64,000 nt of DNA, from positions 4,281,501-4,345,500 of the forward strand of contig AP018318.1 in NCBI GenBank assembly GCA_003990705.1, in the 5' to 3' direction. The first letter of the stretch is position 1. Every line of letters begins with the position of its first letter. Both the position numbers and the translations under genes were made by a program. This document shows, one piece after another, positions 26,185-34,100 of the stretch. The notes under the pieces were generated by a model, which was given only the letters and a program-made list of their open reading frames with translations, did no database searches and was not told where the DNA came from. Origin of the DNA: Nostoc sp. HK-01. GTDB lineage: Bacteria; Cyanobacteriota; Cyanobacteriia; Cyanobacteriales; Nostocaceae.

Positions 26185-27372
26185 TTAGATCAAAGAGCAG
26201 ACAACCCGGAATCCAATTTGCTTGTCCTTTGTGGTTGCAGCTTCAGAAAAGCGAGATGTAGAACGACATAAATTTGCAGGATGACCCCAAGAACCACCAC
26301 GCAAAATTCTATATTCTTCATTGCCATCATCTACCCATGCACTACCATCTAATGGTGCGTCTTGATAGTCATCATGTTCATAATCAGCGCACCACTCCCA
26401 AACATTACCGTGCATATCGTATAAGCCAAAAGTATTAGCTGGAAAACTACCAACTTCTGTTGTACATTGGCGATTAATGCTATTTATATTGTCGTTTTTA
26501 CCGCAATAATTGGCTAATTTATCTGTAATTATTTGACCAAAATGGAATGGCGTTGAAGTTCTAGCACGACAAGCATATTCCCATTCAGCTTCACTGGGCA
26601 AGCGATATTGCCTTCCTGTTTTCTGCGACAGTCGCTCACAAAACTCTAGTGCATCATACCAAGAAACTCGTTCTACAGGTAAATTATCGCCATGAAAACA
26701 GGATGGGTCAGGTTTGAGGTGGTGGTTCATTTTAGGGAGGTTTGCAATAGCTCTCCACTGTCTTTGGGTAATAGGATATCTACCTAAAAAGAAGGGTTTT
26801 ATATTAACTAAATGTTGAGGACGTTCATCTTCTTGTGATGTTGCTTCCTCTCGTGATGCACCCATTGGGAAATTACCACCTGGAATGGAAACCATTTCCA
26901 GTACAACACTATTTCCTAAATCTTCTACAAAATACTCAGCTTGTGTACGGTAACGCTTTGTTTCTTTTCCTTTATGATCTACAGTTACAACTTCAAACTC
27001 GAAAATATTAAGCTCTGAGGGTAGTCGGCTAACTTGCTTATGTGAATTAGTGTTGACTAAAAACTTTTCGGTTGGGGTTTGAGGAGAAAAATTAGACGAA
27101 ATCGAAACTTGGCTTTCCTGGAGGATTTGTTGTAACTGGCGGAGAATTGTCTTTGTTTCTTCGTCGATACCTTGGTAGGTGATGCGATCGCCAATATGAA
27201 CTCCATTTCCTTCCGCAATGTTAACAATGTTATTTGCTAACTGCATCTGATTTTGACCATCAACTGTCCTCATATATTGCCGTAGCAAATTGATATCGTT
27301 TTCATTTCGACTACCATCGAGGATACGGTCAAGTATTTTTACTAACTCATCAGACGAAGGAAACTCTGGCAT
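26185..27372 (-). CDS. Formylglycine-generating-enzyme-like (SUMF1) protein with N-terminal effector-associated-like domain
   Basis: The start is ambiguous: TTG at 27450 would give 421 residues, and ATG at 27372 gives 395. I prefer the ATG because it aligns the adaptor with that of the 8911-10266 protein. Residues 7 to about 80 repeat that adaptor (ELVKILDRIL, then VHIGDRITYQ). The C-terminal FGE-sulfatase fold shows IPGGNFPMG, PSEAEWEYACRA, GNVWEWCADY and RILRGGSWG. Classical members oxidise a cysteine to formylglycine. In conflict systems the same fold occurs as a ligand-binding or effector module. It converges on the helicase gene with a 10-bp gap. Confidence 0.8.
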   Translation of the reverse strand: MPEFPSSDELVKILDRILDGSRNENDINLLRQYMRTVDGQNQMQLANNIVNIAEGNGVHIGDRITYQGIDEETKTILRQLQQILQESQVSISSNFSPQTPTEKFLVNTNSHKQVSRLPSELNIFEFEVVTVDHKGKETKRYRTQAEYFVEDLGNSVVLEMVSIPGGNFPMGASREEATSQEDERPQHLVNIKPFFLGRYPITQRQWRAIANLPKMNHHLKPDPSCFHGDNLPVERVSWYDALEFCERLSQKTGRQYRLPSEAEWEYACRARTSTPFHFGQIITDKLANYCGKNDNINSINRQCTTEVGSFPANTFGLYDMHGNVWEWCADYEHDDYQDAPLDGSAWVDDGNEEYRILRGGSWGHPANLCRSTSRFSEAATTKDKQIGFRVVCSLI

Positions 27373-27550
27373 AATTGGCAAATGATCTGCCAGTAACACT
27401 GTTGCACTTGACAGAACAGCTATAATATCAGACAGTTCAAATTTCGGCAATCTTACGACTTAAAATTTCAATTCCGGTAATATTATGCTTGAAAGCGTTG
27501 TTTTTAGGTGGAAGCAGGCTTACAAAAGAATTAGCATTTCCGGTTTGTCT

Positions 27551-27593
27551 GCGGCAAGGTTATGCTTTAACGAGCGGCAAAGTTACGCTTTAA
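27551..27593. repeat. Tandem repeat of a 20-bp unit upstream of plsY
   Basis: gcggcaaggttatgctttaa (27551-27570) is repeated as gcggcaaagttacgctttaa (27574-27593) with two differences and a 3-bp gap. The pair lies in the divergent region between the formylglycine-enzyme-like gene and plsY. A weaker third copy may start near 27474. Confidence 0.5.
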
Positions 27594-27680
27594 ATCATAT
27601 TTTCCAGTGATTTAAAACTAGTCAACACTCAAAAATCCTTACACTATTGACTACGAACTCTTGACTTGTTTGGATTGTTT

Positions 27681-28370
27681 ATGGCTATTTGGTTAAGTTT
27701 GTGTGGAGCTATTTTGGTAGTAGCTTACTTGCTGGGTTCTTTTCCCACTGGCTATATTGCTGTTAAACAGTTAAAAGGTATTGATATTCGGGCAGTGGGT
27801 TCAGGTTCAACTGGCGCGACTAATGTACTAAGAACCTTGGGTAAAGTTCCGGGAGCCTTCGTTTTAGGGATTGATTGTTTGAAAGGAGTATTAGCGATCG
27901 CCCTAGTTTATGCTTTATTTAACTATGCTGCGACTTCAGAATTTATCCCTGCAAATTTAGATTTGAAATTATGGCAACCCTGGATGGTAACTTTAGTTGG
28001 GTTAGCTGCCATTTTAGGACACAGTAAATCAATTTTTCTCGGCTTTACAGGTGGTAAATCTGTGGCTACTAGTTTAGGAATATTATTGGCGATGAGTTGG
28101 CAAGTTGGTTTAGCAACTTTGGGAGTATTTGCCGTTGTTGTGGCTATTTCCAGAATTGTATCGTTGAGTTCGATTACTGGTGCGATCGCTGTTTCGATTT
28201 TCATGGCTGTTTTTCACCAACCATTACCCTATATTTTGTTTGGGATTGTGGGGGGATTTTATGTAATTATCCGCCACCGCAGTAATATAGAGCGCCTTTT
28301 AGCTGGTACTGAATCAAAAATTGGCCAGAAAGTAGTTACAGAAGTCGAAAAAACAGAACAGACTGTTTAA
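27681..28370 (+). CDS. plsY: Glycerol-3-phosphate acyltransferase PlsY
   Basis: This is a 229-residue integral membrane enzyme that moves an acyl group from acyl-phosphate to glycerol-3-phosphate, giving lysophosphatidic acid for membrane lipid synthesis. PlsY signatures are present: LLGSFPTGYI, the first conserved loop GSGSTGATNVLR, and the phosphate-binding loop FLGFTGGKSVATS. It has about five hydrophobic segments. The ATG at 27681 is preferred over an upstream TTG at 27666. It marks the return to core genes after the conflict island. Confidence 0.95.
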   Translation: MAIWLSLCGAILVVAYLLGSFPTGYIAVKQLKGIDIRAVGSGSTGATNVLRTLGKVPGAFVLGIDCLKGVLAIALVYALFNYAATSEFIPANLDLKLWQPWMVTLVGLAAILGHSKSIFLGFTGGKSVATSLGILLAMSWQVGLATLGVFAVVVAISRIVSLSSITGAIAVSIFMAVFHQPLPYILFGIVGGFYVIIRHRSNIERLLAGTESKIGQKVVTEVEKTEQTV

Positions 28371-28437
28371 TTTTTGATTTCGATATCTCAACTTGTAGCT
28401 ATTTACTATAGTAGTTTGATTTAATTTTTGTACTATA

Positions 28438-28483
28438 TGTAGGTGGGCAAACCTAAAATATATTAGTGAATGCCCACCCTACA
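28438..28483. repeat. Inverted repeat tgtaggtgggca ... tgcccaccctaca
   Basis: Arms at 28438-28449 and 28471-28483 pair over 12 bases with a single bulge around a 21-base AT-rich loop. It lies between plsY and the next convergent gene, where it could terminate both. It looks like a dispersed cyanobacterial intergenic repeat; compare 5001-5025. Confidence 0.6.
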
Positions 28484-28511
28484 GATTACTGAATGTTGTT
28501 TGAGCAAATAA

Positions 28512-28793
28512 CTACTGAATTTGGAATGCAATCAACCCAATCAGTACAATTAGACCTAATGCTCTACGAAAATAATTAACGCCTTGAAATAATTCTAGCC
28601 ACGCCCAAGTAAATAAAGCACCATTGGCGAGTATCTGCAACACTGCATTGATTGTGCCACTCTGAAAAATTAAAGTTAGTAAACTTGCTACTACCCAGAG
28701 AATCAGCGGTGGGTTTGGCGGTTGGGCAATTACAATATTGCCATTACTATCACGGAAGATTTTATCAAATAATGTACTTTCTGTATTTTCCAT
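28512..28793 (-). CDS. Small membrane protein of unknown function
   Basis: A 93-residue protein has a hydrophilic start (MENTESTLFDKIFRDSNG), a proline-rich turn (AQPPNPPLILW) and two to three hydrophobic segments up to the C-terminus. No named family is recognised, but the pattern is that of a real cyanobacterial membrane protein and the gene sits alone in a suitable gap, convergent with plsY. Confidence 0.65.
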   Translation of the reverse strand: MENTESTLFDKIFRDSNGNIVIAQPPNPPLILWVVASLLTLIFQSGTINAVLQILANGALFTWAWLELFQGVNYFRRALGLIVLIGLIAFQIQ

Positions 28794-29014
28794 AGGATAA
28801 TTTCTATTTACCTAAAAATAATTAACTTGCACAAATTTCAGGCTGGAATTTATTACCAGCACCTTAGTTACATTAAAACATTCAACAAAATATCTAACAT
28901 ACATCTAATTGCTGAAATTAGCACGCTAAGTCATATCATAGATTCAGATATAATTCCCCCAATAGGTACATCTCATAATCTGCGTTATTTTAGCTTGCTC
29001 ATCTGTGGTTATAT

Positions 29015-30676
29015 ATGTACAAAGTCCTGCCTAAACAAACTGCATCTATGTATACCCGCGATGGTGTGAGACTAGATGCAGATATCTATCGCCCTGATGC
29101 AGCAGAGAATTTTCCGGTATTATTAATGCGACAACCTTATGGGAGAGCGATCGCCTCTACTGTTGTTTATGCTCATCCCCGTTGGTATGCTGCCCACGGT
29201 TATATTGTTGTGATTCAAGATGTCCGTGGACGAGGTACTTCCGCTGGAGAATTTAAGTTATTTGCTCATGAAATTGCTGATGGTGAAGATAGCATTTATT
29301 GGGCAGCACATTTACCTGGGAGTAATGGCAAAGTCGGGATGTATGGTTTTTCCTATCAGGGAATGACGCAACTCTACGCTGCTGCGGCTAAACCCAGCGC
29401 TTTAAAAACGATTTGTCCGGCGATGATTGGTTATGATTTGTATACAGATTGGGCTTATGAAGGTGGCACATTCTGTCTGCAAACTAATATTGCTTGGGCG
29501 ATTCAATTAGCTACAGAAACGGCACGTCTATGCAATAATCAATCAGCTTATCAAGCTTTGTTGACTGCGGCGCGTAATTTGCCTGTAAATAATCCCGAAA
29601 TTCTGCAACAACTTGCCCCTGAGTCGTTTTATCATGAATGGGCAGCGCATACCCAACCAGATACTTATTGGGAAGAACTTTCTCCCAAGCGCCACTTGCA
29701 AGCTGTTGATTTGCCAATGTTTCATATTGGGGGATGGTTTGATACTTACCTGCGTGGCACGTTGAATTTATACAAAGATATCGCAGCGCGGAGCATCACA
29801 GCCCAACATTTATTAGTCGGGCCTTGGGCGCATTTACCTTGGGGTCGGAAAGTTGGTGAAGTAGACTTTGGGGCGAAAGCGGCTAGTCCTGTAGATAGAA
29901 TGCAAATTCGCTGGTTTGATCAGTTTTTGAAAGATATAGATACAGGCTTATTGCAGGAATCTTCGATTTGCCTGTTTGAAATGGGAAGTAATATTTGGCG
30001 GACTTTCCCCAGTTTAAATACAGCTAACCAGAAATCTTATTTTCTGTCAACCACAGGACTTGCCAGCATCCGCGAAGACTCAGGAATACTCAGCAACGCC
30101 AGTCCGCTCAAGTCGGGAAACCCGCCCACGCGGCTGGCTCCTCAGCACCCAGCACCCAGCACTCAGGACGTTTTAGTCCACGACCCTTGGCGACCAGCAC
30201 CATCTTTAGGTGGTCATGCTGGATTACCAGCGGGTGTATTTGAGCGATCGCATCTTGATTGCCGTTCAGATGTGTTAACTTATACTACTCAACCTCTTAC
30301 AGAAGACCTGCATTTATTAGGAGATGTAGTAGTAGAAATTGATTGCAGTGCCGATCAACCTAGTTATGATTTATCTGCGGTATTATCACAAGTGCAGCCT
30401 GATGGCAAAGTATATAATTTGACTCAAGGGTATATACATTGTCCACCAACAACTGCTGTCCCGATGAAGATTCAACTGCAAACAACTTGTGTACGCATTG
30501 CCAAAGGTAACGCCTTACGTTTGAGTTTAAGTGCGGCATGTTTTCCTGCCTACGCCATGAATTCTGGTAATGGCGCAGTGCTAAATAGTGATGATTTACG
30601 CAATGCTCAGGTTATCACACTGACAGTAAATTGTGGTGGCGATCGCAATTCTCAAATTTTACTCCCAATAATTTAA
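29015..30676 (+). CDS. CocE/NonD-family hydrolase (peptidase S15-like)
   Basis: This is a 553-residue alpha/beta hydrolase of the X-Pro dipeptidyl-peptidase/cocaine-esterase class. Visible marks are VVIQDVRGRGTS, the nucleophile elbow GFSYQG (Ser near residue 113), GPWAHLPWG (His near 272) and the C-terminal jelly-roll domain (about 385-553). The substrate is not predictable. Between the two domains, around residues 351-386, the protein carries a low-complexity Ser/Pro-rich stretch encoded by DNA that looks like a cyanobacterial intergenic repeat (30065-30170), with tandem cagcacccagcac units. The frame is kept, so the enzyme may tolerate it in the inter-domain linker. Confidence 0.9.
   Translation: MYKVLPKQTASMYTRDGVRLDADIYRPDAAENFPVLLMRQPYGRAIASTVVYAHPRWYAAHGYIVVIQDVRGRGTSAGEFKLFAHEIADGEDSIYWAAHLPGSNGKVGMYGFSYQGMTQLYAAAAKPSALKTICPAMIGYDLYTDWAYEGGTFCLQTNIAWAIQLATETARLCNNQSAYQALLTAARNLPVNNPEILQQLAPESFYHEWAAHTQPDTYWEELSPKRHLQAVDLPMFHIGGWFDTYLRGTLNLYKDIAARSITAQHLLVGPWAHLPWGRKVGEVDFGAKAASPVDRMQIRWFDQFLKDIDTGLLQESSICLFEMGSNIWRTFPSLNTANQKSYFLSTTGLASIREDSGILSNASPLKSGNPPTRLAPQHPAPSTQDVLVHDPWRPAPSLGGHAGLPAGVFERSHLDCRSDVLTYTTQPLTEDLHLLGDVVVEIDCSADQPSYDLSAVLSQVQPDGKVYNLTQGYIHCPPTTAVPMKIQLQTTCVRIAKGNALRLSLSAACFPAYAMNSGNGAVLNSDDLRNAQVITLTVNCGGDRNSQILLPII
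30065..30170. repeat. Intergenic-type repeat inserted in frame in the hydrolase gene
   Basis: The stretch contains ccgctcaagtcgggaaaccc, a palindrome-like core, then ggctggctcctcagcaccca and repeated cagcacccagcac units. Such strings are typical of non-coding cyanobacterial repeats. Here they are read through without a stop. Confidence 0.55.
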
Positions 30677-30681
30677 ATATA

Positions 30682-31167
30682 ATGCACATCAAAACTAAAA
30701 CTTTTCAAATTACACCAAAAGAATTACGCTCATTGTTAACTGTTGACTATTACAGGCGGATGAAGATTACCTTTATCCTTCTAGCAGTTTTATTACTAAT
30801 AAATATTATATTTTCCGTTTTACAAAATCGCTTTGATTGGTGGTTGATATATTTTGTCGCTTTAATGGCATACTTTGTATCTCTGCCTTTGTTTTTTCAA
30901 GTACAAAAGCGCAATTCTACATTAAACTTTCAAAATCGCTACTGTGAAATTGATGAAAACTTTTTTGCCGTATTTTATGAAGATGGCAGTATTGTTAAAC
31001 TTAATTACTCACACTTTATTCAAGTCACAAAAAAGGCAGACTATTATTTTTTGTACATGACTAAAGGTCAATTTCATTATTTACCAGTTGCTGCTTTTGA
31101 AAGTGAAAAAGATATTCACAGATTTGATTTGTTTTTACAAAGCAAGCAATTAATTAAATTATGGTAA
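30682..31167 (+). CDS. YcxB-like membrane protein
   Basis: This 161-residue protein is counted from the ATG at 30682, 5 bp after the hydrolase stop; an earlier in-frame start would overlap the hydrolase. Two transmembrane helices (about residues 28-48 and 54-75) are followed by a C-terminal domain with ENFFAVFYEDGSIVKLNYS and YFLYMTKGQFHYLPVAAF. This pattern matches the YcxB-like family, whose function is unknown. It probably shares a transcript with the hydrolase. Confidence 0.8.
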   Translation: MHIKTKTFQITPKELRSLLTVDYYRRMKITFILLAVLLLINIIFSVLQNRFDWWLIYFVALMAYFVSLPLFFQVQKRNSTLNFQNRYCEIDENFFAVFYEDGSIVKLNYSHFIQVTKKADYYFLYMTKGQFHYLPVAAFESEKDIHRFDLFLQSKQLIKLW

Positions 31168-31191
31168 TGAAATTAGATCAAGTATCAGTAG

Positions 31192-34100
31192 CTAACTATC
31201 TTGTTTATCATACTTTTTGGTTAAATTCATAATTTTTTCAAACTGGAAATTATGAGCTAAATCGGTTAAATATTGTTGAAAAATTATATTTTTGATAGGA
31301 ATATCTGACATTAATTCTAAAATTAGATCATCACTGCATTGAGCCGCAGCATTGTGTAAATTTGCCAGCCATTTATCTGGCATTTGAGATAACCAAGACA
31401 ATAAATCTTCATGGATAATCTGAGGCTGATAATTTGGCTGCATTACATGAATAATTTGTTGATTTTCTTCCTGATAAATATATTTGACATCTAAATATTG
31501 GCGAATCTTTGTGAATATTTCTTCTTCTCGGAAAGGCTTGTTAATTAAATCATCACAGCCTGCTGAGATGATAGCTTGTCTTTGTTCCTCAAAAGCATGG
31601 GCAGTTATAGCAATAATAATAGGATGAACATGAGAAAAAACTGCTGCTTCATTTCTCGTTTTAATCACTTTTGTAGCGGCATAGCCATCCATAACAGGCA
31701 TACGCATATCCATAAAAATTAGATGTGGTTGCCATACTTGCCACAGAGTTATAGCTTCCTGACCATTTGCGGCTTCACGTACTGCAAAACCCTTGATTTG
31801 CAGCAATTTAACCAATACTAGACGGTTTTCTAAAACATCATCGACAACCAAAATTCGATACTCTGTTTGTTCTGGTGCTAAACCCAGAACTCGGCGTTGA
31901 ATTTGTCTAACTGGCTCTTGACTAGTTGGGGCAAAACCAATATCAATCTGAAAAGTGAAAATACTACCAATACCTTCTTGACTGCGGACAGTTATATCAC
32001 CCCCCATCAATTGCACATATTTCCGACTAATGGCTAAACCTAGTCCAGTTCCTTGTTGAGACTTGCGACCGATTTCCGTTTGTCCAAAGGCTTTAAACAA
32101 CAAGCCAATTTCTTGTGGAGAAATGCCAACACCTGTATCTTGTACCTCAAAAATCAGGGAATGGGGAGTGGGGAATAAGGAGTAGGGAATAATCGCTGTG
32201 TCTGTTTGTGCTTGAGTTATTTGATCTGCTAATTTGACACGCAGAATTACACTGCCTGTAGAGGTAAATTTAATTGCATTGCCTAAAAGGTTGAGTAAAA
32301 CTTGTCGTAGTTTGTTCTCGTCTGTTTGCACATATTGTGGTAGTGGTGCATATTCAAATCGCAGTTGTAAACCTTTGGATTCTGCACGCAAACGCAACAT
32401 TTCTTCGAGGTTTTCTAATAAAGAAATTAAGTTAAAACTACTGATGTTTAATGTGGTTTTGCCTGCTTCAATTTTAGACATTTCTAAGATGTCGTTGATT
32501 AAGTTGAGCAGATGTTCGCCTGCACGATTGATAATTGCTAGGTTCTGTTGATGTTCTTTTGACAGTTCATGGTCATAGCTCATAATTTGCGTAAAGCCAA
32601 GAATTGCGTTCAGTGGTGTGCGTAATTCGTGACTCATATTGGCAAGAAATTCGCTTTTGGCTTTGTTAGCAGCATCAGCAGTAATCACCGCTGCTTGTAA
32701 TGCTTGTGATTGTCTTTGGGTTTGTGCTAACAGTTCGGCTTGTTGTAAAGCAACTCCTAAATGATTACCAATTTGAACGACAATGTTAATTTCTCCGGTT
32801 TTCCATTGCCGAGGACTAGAGTTTTGATAACTAGCTAGTAATCCCCATAGTTGGCTACCGCAAAAAATTGGCACAATAATATAAGCTTTTGCTTGGAAGC
32901 GTTCTAATAAGTCTATATAACAAGAATCAAACTCGGCTTTGTAAATATCTGCAACACAACGAAAACTGGCATCTTGGTTATAAACACCACCTTGGTTTGC
33001 TTGCAGATAAGTATCTTGAATTGGATAAGCTGCACTTTCTAAAATCTTTTCTAGACATCGACCATCTTCTAAAGCATTGTTGGTCACGATGGGATCAGTT
33101 CTCTGTTCTAACATTAGAGAAATCCAACCTTCGTTCATTGATTCTGAGACAAATTCACCACTCCAATCGGCATTGAAACGATAGACAACCACTCGATCGC
33201 AATTAAGTATTTGTCTTAATTCTTCAGTGGTGGCAGCAAAGATTGTGTTTAAATCTAAAGTCTGGCGCATTCTTTGAATTACTTGGGCGATCGCTTTTTC
33301 TCGTTCGGCGCTCTCCCTTAAGGCTGCTTCTGCTAGTTTACTCTCAGTAATATCTGTAATTGTCCCTATGTGTCCAGTAATTTCTCCATTTTCGTCAATT
33401 TCGGGTATGGCTTGGCAAATCACCCAAACACTTGTACCATCAGGACGCAGAAACCGATGCTCACATTTATATAGAGATTTAGCTGCTGTTGCTTCATACC
33501 ACGTAGCAAAAACGCGATCACGGTCATCTGGATGCAAAGCTTTAGCCCAGCCTGTACCCATAGCTTCTGATTGATTTAAACCAGTAATTTCACACCAACG
33601 CTGATTCAGATAAACGCAATTACCAAATTTATCGGTATGGTATATTCCCACAGGTGAAGTCTCGGCTAATGTTTGGTAGCGCAACTGACTTGCTTGCAAA
33701 GCCAGTTCAGCCAGTTTGCGATCGCTAATGTCTACTACAACTGTACCCACACCAGAAATACAGTTATCTTCGCCAGGAATGGGAAAATACGAAGCCAAAA
33801 AATAACCTAGTGTTTCTGGTTGCTTGGGCTTGGGTGTACAAATTTCTACATTGAGAATTCGTTCTCCAGTTAATAAGACATGTTTATAAAATGCTGCTAC
33901 TAAAGGTGCAATTTGGGGGATAACTTCATATATCGTCTTGCCAATATGTTCAGCTTGAGACAAGTTATGAATTTCCGCTAAAACTTGATTAATCTGCACA
34001 TACCGCAATTGCTTATCTAGTATATTCATCCCTACAGGCACACTACTAAAAAAGGCATTAAGCCGCGCTTCTCGCAACGCCAATTCTCGTTCTAAAGTTT

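Noticed and set aside
28827-29069. An 80-codon frame upstream of the hydrolase
   Set aside because: It overlaps the hydrolase start, has no good ribosome-binding site and no protein-like pattern.
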